DNA of 64,000 nt, taken from contig NZ_JXYH01000011.1 in NCBI RefSeq assembly GCF_001262635.1, positions 28,363 through 92,362 on the forward strand, read 5' to 3'. Positions 35,247 to 43,962 of the stretch are shown here, piece after piece. How positions within the stretch are numbered: position 1 is the first letter of the stretch; the number at the start of each line of letters is the position of its first letter. The stretch is from Aestuariivita boseongensis (GTDB taxonomy: Bacteria; Pseudomonadota; Alphaproteobacteria; Rhodobacterales; Rhodobacteraceae). A program made the translations under genes and the position numbers. The notes under the pieces are model-generated. The model searched no databases and was not told the DNA's origin. It saw only the letters and a list, made by a program, of their open reading frames with translations.

Positions 35247-37214
35247 ATGTCGCAGACGCAGAAAGATCGCCCCTGGCTTATCCGGACCTATGCGGGACAT
35301 TCGACCGCGAAGGCGTCAAATGCGCTCTATCGCGGGAACCTGGCCAAGGGTCAGACCGGTCTTTCGGTCGCCTTCGATCTGCCCACGCAGACGGGCTATG
35401 ACAGCGACCATGTCCTAAGCCGCGGTGAAGTGGGCAAAGTGGGCGTGCCTGTCTGTCACCTGGGCGATATGCGGACGCTGTTTGACCAGATCCCGCTTGA
35501 GCAGATGAACACCTCGATGACGATCAACGCGACGGCGCCTTGGTTGTTGTCGCTGTATATCGCCGTGGCCGAGGAGCAGGGCGCGGATGTCTCAAAGCTG
35601 CAGGGCACGGTGCAGAACGACCTGATCAAGGAGTACCTGTCGCGCGGCACCTATATCTGCCCACCGAAACCCAGCCTGAAGATGATCGCGGATGTGGCGG
35701 AGTATTGCTATACCAACATCCCGAAATGGAACCCGATGAATGTGTGTTCCTATCACCTGCAAGAGGCAGGCGCGACGCCGGAACAAGAATTGGCCTTTGC
35801 ATTGGCGACCGCTCAGGCGGTTCTGGATGAATTGCGCCCGCGCGTGCCTGCCGAAGATTTCCCGACGCTGGTGGGCCGGATTTCGTTTTTCGTAAATGCA
35901 GGCATCCGCTTTGTCACCGAGATGTGCAAGATGCGCGCTTTTGTCGATCTGTGGGATGAGATTTGCGAAACACGCTATGGCGTCACCGATCCGAAAATGC
36001 GGCGGTTTCGCTATGGGGTGCAGGTGAACTCCCTTGGTCTGACGGAGCAACAGCCCGAGAATAACGTGTATCGTATTCTGATCGAAATGCTGGCGGTGAC
36101 TCTGTCGAAAAAGGCGCGTGCCCGTGCAGTCCAATTGCCGGCGTGGAATGAAGCTTTGGGCCTGCCGCGCCCGTGGGATCAGCAATGGTCGATGCGGATG
36201 CAGCAGATCCTGGCCTATGAAACGGATTTGCTGGAATACGGCGATTTGTTCGATGGCAACCCGGCGGTGGATGCCAAGGTTGAAGAATTGAAAGAAGGCG
36301 CACGCGCGGAATTGGCTAATCTGGATGGCATGGGCGGCGCGGTACAATCGATCGAATATATGAAATCGCGTTTGGTAGATTCAAATGCGGATCGCTTGAA
36401 TCGCATCGAGGCCGGGGAAACCATTGTTGTCGGCGTGAACAAATACACCACGACCGAACCATCGCCCCTGCAGACCGAAGATGGCGGGATCATGGTTGTC
36501 GACCCGGCGGTGGAACAGGAACAGATCGCGCGCCTGAACGAATGGCGCGCTGAACGGGATAATGACGCCGTTGCTGCGGCTTTGGCGGCCTTGCGTGAAG
36601 CCTCGCAGAAGGGCGAAAACATCATGCCCGCCTCCATCGCCGCCGCGCGCGCAGGTGTCACTACCGGCGAATGGGCCGAGGAAATGCGCAAGGTTCACGG
36701 CACCTATCGCGGGCCGACGGGCGTTTCGGCCTCGGTGTCGAACAAGACCGAGGGGCTTGACGATATCCGCGACGCGGTGAATGCGGTCAGCGACAAACTG
36801 GGCCGCCGCCTGAAATTCCTGGTGGGCAAGCCGGGGCTGGACGGGCATTCGAATGGCGCGGAACAGATTGCTTTCCGCGCGCGCGATTGCGGGATGGATA
36901 TTTCCTATGAAGGCATTCGCCTGACACCTGATGAAATCGTGGCTGCCGCGATTGAAGATCAGGCCCATGTGGTTGGTCTGTCCATTCTGTCGGGCAGCCA
37001 CATGCCTTTAGTTGAGGAATTGGTGCAGAAAATGAAAGCCGCAGGTCTGGGCGATGTGCCCCTGATTGTCGGCGGGATTATTCCGGATGATGATGCGCAA
37101 CGGCTTTTGAATATGGGTGTGGCCAAGGTTTATACGCCCAAGGATTTCGAGCTGAATACCATCATGATGGATATTGTTTCGCTGGCCGATCCCAAACCAA
37201 TTGCAGCGGAGTAA
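35247..37214 (+). CDS. ecm: (2R)-Ethylmalonyl-CoA mutase (MeaA type)
   Basis: This 655-residue B12-dependent mutase converts (2R)-ethylmalonyl-CoA to methylsuccinyl-CoA. The N-terminal half is the methylmalonyl-CoA-mutase-type barrel (RTYAGHSTAKASNALYRGNL, LSVAFDLPTQTGYDSDH). The C-terminal B12-binding domain has GLDGHSNGAEQ (the D-x-H-x-x-G base-off motif) and LSGSHMPLV. The YAGHSTAKASN opening and single-chain length identify the Ecm/MeaA clade rather than methylmalonyl-CoA mutase. The 3' half uses noticeably more A/T-ending codons than neighbouring genes. Confidence 0.96.
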   Translation: MSQTQKDRPWLIRTYAGHSTAKASNALYRGNLAKGQTGLSVAFDLPTQTGYDSDHVLSRGEVGKVGVPVCHLGDMRTLFDQIPLEQMNTSMTINATAPWLLSLYIAVAEEQGADVSKLQGTVQNDLIKEYLSRGTYICPPKPSLKMIADVAEYCYTNIPKWNPMNVCSYHLQEAGATPEQELAFALATAQAVLDELRPRVPAEDFPTLVGRISFFVNAGIRFVTEMCKMRAFVDLWDEICETRYGVTDPKMRRFRYGVQVNSLGLTEQQPENNVYRILIEMLAVTLSKKARARAVQLPAWNEALGLPRPWDQQWSMRMQQILAYETDLLEYGDLFDGNPAVDAKVEELKEGARAELANLDGMGGAVQSIEYMKSRLVDSNADRLNRIEAGETIVVGVNKYTTTEPSPLQTEDGGIMVVDPAVEQEQIARLNEWRAERDNDAVAAALAALREASQKGENIMPASIAAARAGVTTGEWAEEMRKVHGTYRGPTGVSASVSNKTEGLDDIRDAVNAVSDKLGRRLKFLVGKPGLDGHSNGAEQIAFRARDCGMDISYEGIRLTPDEIVAAAIEDQAHVVGLSILSGSHMPLVEELVQKMKAAGLGDVPLIVGGIIPDDDAQRLLNMGVAKVYTPKDFELNTIMMDIVSLADPKPIAAE

Positions 37215-37326
37215 ATCCGGCTCAATTTCATTTGACACAAAATAGATCAGACCGGGGGGCTGTTTTCCCCGGCCTGCTCATGTATTTCCCGTTGTGCTTT
37301 TAAGCACTTGAACGGGAGACAGAAGA

Positions 37327-37677
37327 ATGGCCATTGATCTGATCGGCATGACACGCAAAGAGCTGGAAAAGCTGAAAGCCGATGTCGAAAAGGCGCTGGA
37401 AAAGGCCGAGGCACGCGATTTGCGTGCGGCAAAGAAAGCCGCTGAAAAAGCGGCGGCGGAATTCGGGTTTTCACTGGGTGAGATCGCGGGTGGAGCGTCT
37501 ACTGCAGAAAAACCCAAACGGAAATACACCAAGCGCAAAGCGGCCAAGAAAAGCGGCGTTGCGAAATACCGCAATCCGAGTGATGCCAAGCAGACCTGGA
37601 CCGGCAAAGGCCGTCAGCCGCAATGGTTCAAAGCGGCGATTGACGCAGGCACCGATCCGTCCTCGATGGAGATCTGA
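37327..37677 (+). CDS. H-NS/HvrA-type nucleoid-associated protein
   Basis: This 116-residue basic protein has an N-terminal coiled coil (MTRKELEKLKADVEKALEKA) for oligomerisation and the H-NS C-terminal DNA-binding motif in KYRNPSDAKQTWTGKGRQPQ followed by WFKAAIDAG. Alphaproteobacterial homologues include HvrA of Rhodobacter capsulatus, which affects photosynthesis and nitrogen genes. GGGAGA lies 12 bases upstream of the ATG. It sits alone between ecm and deoD. Confidence 0.9.
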   Translation: MAIDLIGMTRKELEKLKADVEKALEKAEARDLRAAKKAAEKAAAEFGFSLGEIAGGASTAEKPKRKYTKRKAAKKSGVAKYRNPSDAKQTWTGKGRQPQWFKAAIDAGTDPSSMEI

Positions 37678-37684
37678 TTGCGCC

Positions 37685-37731
37685 CCCTCCCCGGATTTCG
37701 GATAAGGTTCGGGACACACAAAAGGGGAGGG
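37685..37731 (+). promoter_or_regulatory. Inverted repeat that could hide the deoD ribosome-binding site
   Basis: CCCTCCCC at 37685-37692 is an exact complement of GGGGAGGG at 37724-37731. The latter is the Shine-Dalgarno sequence of deoD, 4 bases before its ATG. An RNA containing both could fold and mask translation. Confidence 0.4.
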
Positions 37732-37735
37732 TCGC

Positions 37736-38440
37736 ATGACCATTCATATCGGCGCGGAGAAAGGGCAAATCGCCCCAACGGTTTTGATGCCGGGCGATCC
37801 CTATCGCGCACGCTGGGCGGCTGAGACCTTCCTGGATGACGCGCAACTGGTCAATGAAACCCGCGGCATGCTGGGGTTTACCGGTACATGGAACGGCCAT
37901 ACCGTCACGATCCAAGGCTCAGGCATGGGGATGCCGTCGCTGTCGATTTACGTCAATGAGCTGATCCGCGATTACGACGCACAGACGCTGATCCGGATCG
38001 GGTCCTGCGGAGGGATGCAGCCGCAGGTAAAGCTACGCGACATCATTCTGGCGATGACGTCGAGCACGCTCAGCACGCCGTCTTCGGGTATTTTCCGCGA
38101 ATTGAATTATGCGCCCGTCGCCGATTGGGAATTGTTGCGCAATGCGGTTGCAGCTTGCGAGGCGAAATCGATTTCGCCTCATGTCGGCGGGATCTATTCG
38201 TCGGATGTGTTTTATGACGAGCGGCCTGATCTGAATAAGGAAATGGTGCGGCACGGTATTCTGGGCGTCGAAATGGAAGCGGCGGAGTTATATACGCTTG
38301 CTGCCCGCTATGGGCGGCGCGCTTTGGCTGTTTTGACGGTATCTGACCATCTGGATACCGGAGAGGCGTTACCTTCCGAAGACCGTGAGAAAAGCTTTGG
38401 CGATATGGTGGAAATCGCTTTGCAGGCGGCATTCACCTGA
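37736..38440 (+). CDS. deoD: Purine-nucleoside phosphorylase
   Basis: This 234-residue PNP/UDP family hexameric phosphorylase splits purine (deoxy)nucleosides with phosphate. Motifs are [18 protein letters not shown] (phosphate site), [27 protein letters not shown] and the ribose-binding [14 protein letters not shown], with the catalytic Asp in [10 protein letters not shown]. Start at ATG 37736 after a strong GGGGAGGG. The BMP-type importer at 21-26 kb could supply substrate. The stop codon falls inside a repeated sequence shared with another gene end. Confidence 0.95.
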   Translation: MTIHIGAEKGQIAPTVLMPGDPYRARWAAETFLDDAQLVNETRGMLGFTGTWNGHTVTIQGSGMGMPSLSIYVNELIRDYDAQTLIRIGSCGGMQPQVKLRDIILAMTSSTLSTPSSGIFRELNYAPVADWELLRNAVAACEAKSISPHVGGIYSSDVFYDERPDLNKEMVRHGILGVEMEAAELYTLAARYGRRALAVLTVSDHLDTGEALPSEDREKSFGDMVEIALQAAFT

Positions 38441-38445
38441 GCGGG

Positions 38446-38493
38446 CAAAGATTTTCGAAAATCTTTGACCAAGGCTTTTCGAAAAGCCTTGGT
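38446..38493. repeat. Two tandem perfect palindromes after deoD
   Basis: 38446-38467 is a perfect 22-bp palindrome (half CAAAGATTTTC) and 38468-38493 a perfect 26-bp palindrome (half ACCAAGGCTTTTC); they abut. Both are centred on TTCGAA, like those at 24043-24087. They fill the gap between the convergent deoD and DUF1989 genes and could serve as a bidirectional terminator, although no T-run follows. Confidence 0.9.
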
Positions 38494-38498
38494 CCTTC

Positions 38499-39341
38499 TC
38501 AACCGTGAGAGCGATCGTATGCGTTTGGCTTGGGTGACTGCCATCCTGAAAGACTGCCCTCTTTCGGCGCAAATACCTCCACCAGCAATGGGTGGCAGGC
38601 GGCGGTATCCGACGAATGCTCGGACGAACAATCGCCACCGGGACAGGCACTGAGATTGCCCAGAAGATCGATCTCGGCAAAGAACTCGATGTAGTCGCCG
38701 GGGCGGACGGGACTGGCTTTCATGAAATACTGCCCTGTGTCGCGGGTGAAGCCGGTGCACATGAAGACGTTCAGCACGTCATGCACCAGCGGTTCGGCCT
38801 CGGTCCGGGGCACGCCCATGTAATCGGCCAAAGCGCGCGTCAGGTTCGAATGGCAGCAATGGTGGTATTGCCCGCCGGACAGCAGATTATTGGTATAGGG
38901 ATCGCAGCGTGTGCCGACCACATCGTGGACCGATCCGCCGAACGCATCAATCCCGTACCAGCCAAGCGTGTCTTCGGTGATCGTGGCCATGGGCCGCAGA
39001 TGCGGGAAAGATGACCACATGCGTTCGCCGGTGGTCAGATGCGTGCCATGCAAGGCGCGGGATTTGCCCGAATAAAACCGCTCGGACAGGTCATGCAGGT
39101 TGTGCAGGTTCAGGTCGCCCACCTGTGGCCCTTCGACCGAGGAGATGCGGAAGAACTGCCCGGCCTTCGCGACAAAGGTTCGGGCATCGCGGGGCGGCAC
39201 CAGAACCTCGTCCACTTTTGTCGCCGTTGCCCGCGCCCGCGCGTAAAGCGCCAGATCCGGCGCAGGCAGCGTGTCATTCGGATAGCAGATCACCGGCTTG
39301 ATGGCGCGGCGGGCGTCGGCGTCTGGGGGCGCTTGGGTCAT
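38499..39341 (-). CDS. DUF1989 protein (urea-carboxylase-associated family)
   Basis: This 280-residue protein contains the DUF1989 domain found in proteins encoded with urea carboxylase/allophanate hydrolase: GQFFRISSVEGPQVGDLNLH, GYDAFGGSVHD-like GIDAFGGSVHDVVGTRCDP, and HHCCHSNL with clustered Cys/His residues that could bind metal. No urea carboxylase gene is visible here, so the physiological role is open. The C-terminus ends beside the tandem palindromes. Confidence 0.78.
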   Translation of the reverse strand: MTQAPPDADARRAIKPVICYPNDTLPAPDLALYARARATATKVDEVLVPPRDARTFVAKAGQFFRISSVEGPQVGDLNLHNLHDLSERFYSGKSRALHGTHLTTGERMWSSFPHLRPMATITEDTLGWYGIDAFGGSVHDVVGTRCDPYTNNLLSGGQYHHCCHSNLTRALADYMGVPRTEAEPLVHDVLNVFMCTGFTRDTGQYFMKASPVRPGDYIEFFAEIDLLGNLSACPGGDCSSEHSSDTAACHPLLVEVFAPKEGSLSGWQSPKPNAYDRSHG

Positions 39342-39353
39342 AACAGGCTTTCG

Positions 39354-39566
39354 TTAACCACGTTTGTTCGGATCGCGGCATGTGTCTGGCGGGCCATCGG
39401 TAGAGGTGAATGCCTCGGCACCGCAGGCCATGCAGCGATACTTGCGCAAGGCACCGCGATTGCCCGACCGCTCCTCGCGCCAGCGACAGGCGCGCGTCGC
39501 TGCGCGCGACCGGGTCAGCAGCACAACAATGACGAAAGCGACAAGAAAGCCCAGCACAATATGCAT
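39354..39566 (-). CDS. Small membrane-anchored protein with a zinc-ribbon-like tail
   Basis: This 70-residue protein has one N-terminal TM helix (MHIVLGFLVAFVIVVLLTRS) then a basic region with CRW, and KYRCMACGAEAFTSTDG followed by PPDTCRD. CxxC plus two further Cys residues suggest a small metal site. I recognise no named family, though the composition and frame are coding-like. It lies between sdhB and the DUF1989 gene on the same strand. Confidence 0.6.
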   Translation of the reverse strand: MHIVLGFLVAFVIVVLLTRSRAATRACRWREERSGNRGALRKYRCMACGAEAFTSTDGPPDTCRDPNKRG

Positions 39567-39617
39567 GGGGCGCAGTTTAAAGACCGCGCCCCGTAATACC
39601 AGCCGTCTCAGACGGGA

Positions 39618-40397
39618 TCAGACGGTGCGTTCCACCATCATCTTCTTGATCTCTGCAATGGCTTTCGCCGGGTTCAGACCTTTGGGGCAGGTCTTGGCGC
39701 AGTTCATGATCGTGTGGCAGCGATACAGCTTGAAGGGATCTTCCAGATCGTCCAGCCGCTCGCCCGTGGCTTCATCACGCGAGTCGATGATCCAGCGATA
39801 GGCGTGCAGCAGGGCTGCGGGCCCAAGGTACCGGTCCCCGTTCCACCAATAGGACGGGCAGGCGGTCGAACAGGACGCGCACATCACGCATTCATAAAGA
39901 CCGTCTAGTTTCTTGCGGTCTTCGATGGACTGGCGCCATTCTTTCGCGGGGCGGTTTGTCTTGGTCTCAAGCCACGGCATGATCGAGGCGTGCTGTGCAT
40001 AGAAATGCGTCAGATCCGGGATCAGGTCTTTCACCACCGGCATGTGCGGCAGCGGGTAAATCTTCACGTCGCCCTTGATTTCGTCCATGCCATAGATGCA
40101 GGCCAGCGTGTTGATCCCATCGATATTCATCGCGCAGGACCCGCAGATGCCTTCACGGCAGGACCGGCGGAAGGTCAGGGTCGGGTCGATCTCGTTCTTG
40201 ATCTTGATCAGCGCGTCCAGAACCATCGGGCCGCAGGTGTCCATGTCCACGAAATAGGTATCCACCCGGGGGTTTTCGCCATCATCCGGGTTCCAGCGAT
40301 AGATCTGGAATTTCCGCAGATTGGTCGCGCCTTCAGGTTTGGGCCATGTCTTGCCCGTTTTGATGCGCGAATTCTTGGGGAGGGTCAGTTGAACCAT
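39618..40397 (-). CDS. sdhB: Succinate dehydrogenase iron-sulfur subunit
   Basis: This 259-residue protein carries the [2Fe-2S] ligands in [15 protein letters not shown] plus a later Cys, the [4Fe-4S] motif [16 protein letters not shown] and the [3Fe-4S] motif [17 protein letters not shown]. It moves electrons from SdhA flavin to ubiquinone in complex II. The ATG at 40397 starts [12 protein letters not shown]; the longer frame upstream is spurious. It is separated from sdhA by two small exported-protein genes. Confidence 0.97.
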   Translation of the reverse strand: MVQLTLPKNSRIKTGKTWPKPEGATNLRKFQIYRWNPDDGENPRVDTYFVDMDTCGPMVLDALIKIKNEIDPTLTFRRSCREGICGSCAMNIDGINTLACIYGMDEIKGDVKIYPLPHMPVVKDLIPDLTHFYAQHASIMPWLETKTNRPAKEWRQSIEDRKKLDGLYECVMCASCSTACPSYWWNGDRYLGPAALLHAYRWIIDSRDEATGERLDDLEDPFKLYRCHTIMNCAKTCPKGLNPAKAIAEIKKMMVERTV

Positions 40398-40411
40398 TTG
40401 CTGTTCTCCTC

Positions 40412-40735
40412 TCAGGCCGCTGTCAGGGCGGCAAAGCCCTGGCGGGCCACACATGTTTGCGTCTCGGACCGGGCCAGAACGCCCCGGATCAGGGAGACGG
40501 TTGTTTCCGACGTGCCGATCACCGCGTCCTTGGCGAATTCGCCGATTTCGCGGGCGGTGGAATTGTCGATGATGCAATCGGTGAACGGGGTCACAGCGGC
40601 CTCCGGCACGGTTGGAAACCGTGTCACCAAGGCTTCGCTGACCGCTGCCTTGGCGCTGCGCCGCGCCACGTCATCGGCCAGTTGCTGCGTTTGCGTGCAG
40701 GCCATCAGACAGACACACCCCATCAACGAGATCAC
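40412..40735 (-). CDS. Small lipoprotein between sdhA and sdhB
   Basis: This protein of about 107 residues from the GTG at 40735 (sharing a base with the preceding stop) has a short hydrophobic leader and a lipobox ending LMAC, then a helical mature part with [20 protein letters not shown] and a late Cys (SETQTC). Two Cys besides the lipidated one could form a disulfide. An ATG at 40723 is an alternative start. No domain is recognised. Its place inside the sdh operon suggests a function tied to complex II assembly or envelope maintenance, which is inference. Confidence 0.65.
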   Translation of the reverse strand: MISLMGCVCLMACTQTQQLADDVARRSAKAAVSEALVTRFPTVPEAAVTPFTDCIIDNSTAREIGEFAKDAVIGTSETTVSLIRGVLARSETQTCVARQGFAALTAA

Positions 40736-41217
40736 TAGTCGCGGCAATAGGCGCTGCCCCCCTGAAAGACGTTGGATCCGCGTCCGCATTCGTCCAAAGC
40801 CACGATGCCAGGACCTGCTTCTGGTGAGGGACCTGCGGCAAGGCACTCCTGATATGCGCGGTTGGCCCGCGCTTGCGCGGACAACCCGCCCAGCGGCGCA
40901 GACGACGGAATGCGGCCTCGGCGCAGCGCTTCGCAGTTGCCGCTTTGCGCCGTTGGCTGAGCGGCACTGCCCACAGCGAACTGCACCTGATACCGATCCA
41001 GCAGGCAATCATTGACCGCCGCCGCGTCTTTCTGCGTGGCCCCGGCCCCTGCGGCAACCTGGGGCACCTGCCCAGCGGTCGATACCGCGAAGGCCCCTTG
41101 CGCGCCGGTCCGGGCGACGCATTCCTGTACGAACGCGTCGACCGTATTGGCGGAAGCGACCGCAGCAGGGCACAACGCGGCAAGAACAAACGCGGTTTTG
41201 ATCAAGAGGCTGCGCAT
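40735..41217 (-). CDS. Exported Cys-rich hypothetical protein in the sdh operon
   Basis: This 160-residue protein has a Sec signal peptide ([23 protein letters not shown]) and six Cys residues in the mature part (QECVARTG, NDCLLDRY, GNCEALRRG, YQECLAAG, DECGRGS, YCRD), consistent with three disulfides in the periplasm. Its ATG shares a base with the sdhA stop (TAATG), and its own stop overlaps the next gene, so it is tightly coupled. No family is recognised. Confidence 0.68.
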   Translation of the reverse strand: MRSLLIKTAFVLAALCPAAVASANTVDAFVQECVARTGAQGAFAVSTAGQVPQVAAGAGATQKDAAAVNDCLLDRYQVQFAVGSAAQPTAQSGNCEALRRGRIPSSAPLGGLSAQARANRAYQECLAAGPSPEAGPGIVALDECGRGSNVFQGGSAYCRD

Positions 41218-43022
41218 TAGTACACCCTCGCCTTTGGTGCGATTTTCTTCAGGTCGATCCCACCGTCATTATGGCTGGTCAGCGGCTGCGTGATCACACC
41301 GCGATAGCCCAGCGAGGCTTTGTTCCCCTTGAACCAGACAAGGCTGTGCTTGCGCCAGTTCTCGTCATCGCGGTCAGGGTAATCCTCGTGAGCGTGGGCA
41401 CCCCGGCTTTCCTTGCGCGCCGCAGCGGCCGTGATCGTGGCGACCGCATTGGGCATGAGGTTGGTCAGTTCCAGCGTTTCCATCAGGTCGGAGTTCCACA
41501 CCAGAGAGGTATCGGTGACCTTCAGGTCAGACAGTTTGCTAGCCACGTCTTCCATCTTCTTCTGACCTTCGGCCAGCGTCTTGTCGGTGCGGAAGACGGC
41601 AGCGTCGGCTTGCATCGTCTTCTGCATCTCAAGGCGCAGCGCCGCGGTAGGCGTGTGGCCATTGGCATGGCGCAGACCGTCAAAGCGGCTGAAGGCGGCC
41701 TCGATCGACCGTTTGCTGGGCGTCGGAACAGCCGTTTTGGGATCGACCACTTCCGCCGCGCGGATCGCAGCGGCGCGGCCAAAGACCACGAGGTCGATCA
41801 GGGAGTTCGACCCCAACCGGTTCGCCCCGTGTACCGAGGCGCACCCCGCCTCACCCACGGCCATCAGCCCGGGCGCAACCGCTTCGGAATTGTCCTTAGT
41901 GGGGGCCAGCACCTCGCCCCAGTAATTCGTCGGGATACCGCCCATGTTGTAATGCACCGTGGGCAGAACCGGGATCGGTTCCTTGGTGACATCCACACCG
42001 GCAAAGATACGCGCGCTTTCCGAAATGCCCGGCAGACGTTCGGCCAGGGTTTCCGGCGGCAGGTGGTTGAGGTGCAGGTGGATGTGATCGCCATCCGCGC
42101 CCACACCGCGCCCTTCGCGGATCTCAAGCGTCATGCAGCGGGAGACCACGTCGCGCGATGCCAGATCCTTGTAGGTCGGCGCATAGCGTTCCATGAACCG
42201 CTCGCCCTCGGAGTTGGTAAGGTACCCACCCTCGCCCCGGGCGCCTTCGGTGATCAGGCAGCCCGATCCATAGATGCCGGTGGGGTGGAACTGCACGAAT
42301 TCCATATCCTGCAGGGGCAGACCGGCCCGTGCGGTCATCCCGCCACCGTCACCGGTGCAGGTATGGGCCGAGGTCGCGCTGAAATAGGCCCGGCCGTAAC
42401 CGCCCGTGGCCAGCACGACCATCTTCGCAGCAAAGACATGCATCGTGCCGTCATCCAGCTTCCAGCACAGCACACCCTGGCACTGACCGTCTTCGCTCAT
42501 CAACAGATCAATGGCGAAATATTCGATGTAGAATTCCGCATTGTTCTTCAGCGATTGGCCATAAAGCGTGTGCAGGATCGCGTGTCCGGTCCGGTCAGCC
42601 GCCGCACAGGTCCGCTGCACCGGGGGGCCTTCGCCGAATTCGGTGGTGTGGCCACCAAAGGGGCGTTGATAGATCTTGCCCTCTTCCGTGCGCGAAAACG
42701 GCACGCCGTAATGTTCCAGCTCATAGACCGCCTTGGGCGCTTCGCGCGCCAGGTACTCCATCGCGTCGGTGTCACCCAGCCAGTCCGAGCCCTTGACCGT
42801 GTCATACATATGCCACTGCCAGCTGTCCGGACCCATGTTGCCCAAACTCGCCGCGATGCCACCCTGAGCCGCCACCGTGTGCGAGCGTGTCGGGAACACC
42901 TTGGAAATACAGGCCGTTCTCAGCCCCTGTTCGGCCATGCCAAGGGTGGCGCGCAAACCCGCGCCGCCTGCCCCCACGACCACGACGTCATATTCATGCG
43001 TCTCGTAATCATATGCAGCCAT
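41217..43022 (-). CDS. sdhA: Succinate dehydrogenase flavoprotein subunit
   Basis: This 601-residue FAD enzyme oxidises succinate to fumarate. The FAD-binding [20 protein letters not shown] lies near the N-terminus and [16 protein letters not shown] holds the covalent-FAD His. [20 protein letters not shown] and [19 protein letters not shown] are further hallmarks. The ATG is at 43022 with GGAG upstream. It follows sdhD by 24 bp. Confidence 0.98.
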   Translation of the reverse strand: MAAYDYETHEYDVVVVGAGGAGLRATLGMAEQGLRTACISKVFPTRSHTVAAQGGIAASLGNMGPDSWQWHMYDTVKGSDWLGDTDAMEYLAREAPKAVYELEHYGVPFSRTEEGKIYQRPFGGHTTEFGEGPPVQRTCAAADRTGHAILHTLYGQSLKNNAEFYIEYFAIDLLMSEDGQCQGVLCWKLDDGTMHVFAAKMVVLATGGYGRAYFSATSAHTCTGDGGGMTARAGLPLQDMEFVQFHPTGIYGSGCLITEGARGEGGYLTNSEGERFMERYAPTYKDLASRDVVSRCMTLEIREGRGVGADGDHIHLHLNHLPPETLAERLPGISESARIFAGVDVTKEPIPVLPTVHYNMGGIPTNYWGEVLAPTKDNSEAVAPGLMAVGEAGCASVHGANRLGSNSLIDLVVFGRAAAIRAAEVVDPKTAVPTPSKRSIEAAFSRFDGLRHANGHTPTAALRLEMQKTMQADAAVFRTDKTLAEGQKKMEDVASKLSDLKVTDTSLVWNSDLMETLELTNLMPNAVATITAAAARKESRGAHAHEDYPDRDDENWRKHSLVWFKGNKASLGYRGVITQPLTSHNDGGIDLKKIAPKARVY

Positions 43023-43046
43023 ATCTTGTCTCCTCTCAGACGCCGA

Positions 43047-43418
43047 TCAAAGCGCCAGTTTCGCGATGGCAAACACGCCCGTCGCCGCTGCGGCGTAACT
43101 CAGGCAGATCATCGCGATAATCAGAATTTTCTGTGCCAGACCGTGGACATAGTCTTCGATCAGCACTTGGACACCGTCTTTGAAGTGCATGAAGGCCACG
43201 ACGATCGTCAGCGCGGCCACAATCGCCGGGAACGGCTTGGCGTAATAGGCCGCCATCGTCTCGTAATCGCTGCCCAGGATCGGGCCGAAGGTCAGCAGGA
43301 ACAGCGGGATCAGAACCAAAAGCCCGACCGAGCTGACTTTCATCGCCCAGAAGTGTTCGGTCCCGGTTTTCGCCGACCCCATGCCGGTGGCGCGTTTGCG
43401 GTCTGTCAGATAACGCAT
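43047..43418 (-). CDS. sdhD: Succinate dehydrogenase membrane anchor subunit
   Basis: This 123-residue three-TM protein starts MRYLTDRKRATGMGSAKTGT and contains FMHFKDGVQVLIEDYVHG, which carries the likely haem-ligand/quinone-site residues of alphaproteobacterial SdhD. It anchors SdhAB to the inner membrane with SdhC. Confidence 0.93.
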   Translation of the reverse strand: MRYLTDRKRATGMGSAKTGTEHFWAMKVSSVGLLVLIPLFLLTFGPILGSDYETMAAYYAKPFPAIVAALTIVVAFMHFKDGVQVLIEDYVHGLAQKILIIAMICLSYAAAATGVFAIAKLAL

Positions 43419-43428
43419 GTCAGCCTCC

Positions 43429-43812
43429 TCAGATGACGGCGATGGTCAGAACGGTGAGCAGAACCGACCCGCCGATGCAGGCCCAGCCCAGCTTTTCCGC
43501 CGTGGGAATGTCCAACGCCAGGGCATTGTCCCAGATCAGGTGACGGATGCCCGCCAGAGTGTGATACCACAGCCCCCAGAGCGACAGCGTCAGAACAAGA
43601 TCCCCGAACCAGCTGGTCAGCACTCCGTTTGCTACGGCATAATACTCGGGCGAGGTTGCGGCCGCCAGAAACCACCAAACGATCAGTAAAGCGGCGACCA
43701 AAATCGCGTTCCCCGTGATCCGTGTCAGGATCGACGTCATCGAGGTCAGCTGCGGGCGGTAAATACTCAGATGCGGCGAAAGCGGGCGATTACCCCGGTT
43801 CACATCAGCCAT
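43429..43812 (-). CDS. sdhC: Succinate dehydrogenase cytochrome b556 subunit
   Basis: This 127-residue three-TM protein has the SdhC signature NRGNRPLSPHLSIYRPQLTS at the N-terminus and LWYHTLAGIRHLIWD with the haem-ligand His. It is the first gene of the sdh operon. A pair of TGTGATCACA boxes lies 118-148 bp upstream. Confidence 0.96.
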   Translation of the reverse strand: MADVNRGNRPLSPHLSIYRPQLTSMTSILTRITGNAILVAALLIVWWFLAAATSPEYYAVANGVLTSWFGDLVLTLSLWGLWYHTLAGIRHLIWDNALALDIPTAEKLGWACIGGSVLLTVLTIAVI

Positions 43813-43929
43813 CGGTCATGTCCTTTCGGTTCCCTTGGCATCTTTACTAACGCATCTGGCGCAACTGTCACGCGGACAGGTGGCCGCAAGGCGCGGTTTT
43901 TTGGCGCGGCAGTGCAGAAAAATCCGCAT

Positions 43930-43960
43930 TGTGATCACAGTTTGTCTCTGTGTGATCACA
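43930..43960 (-). promoter_or_regulatory. TGTGATCACA-N11-TGTGATCACA upstream of sdhC
   Basis: Two identical 10-bp palindromes at 43930-43939 and 43951-43960 have centres exactly 21 bp apart (two helical turns). The same pair with the same spacing occurs upstream of sucC. The proximal box is 118 bp from the sdhC ATG. Two cooperating dimers of an unidentified regulator are the simplest reading. Confidence 0.75.
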
Positions 43961-43962
43961 CG

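Noticed and set aside
41271..43436. A 721-codon forward frame opposite sdhA and sdhD
   Set aside because: Shadow of the sdh operon; no family similarity and no initiation signal.
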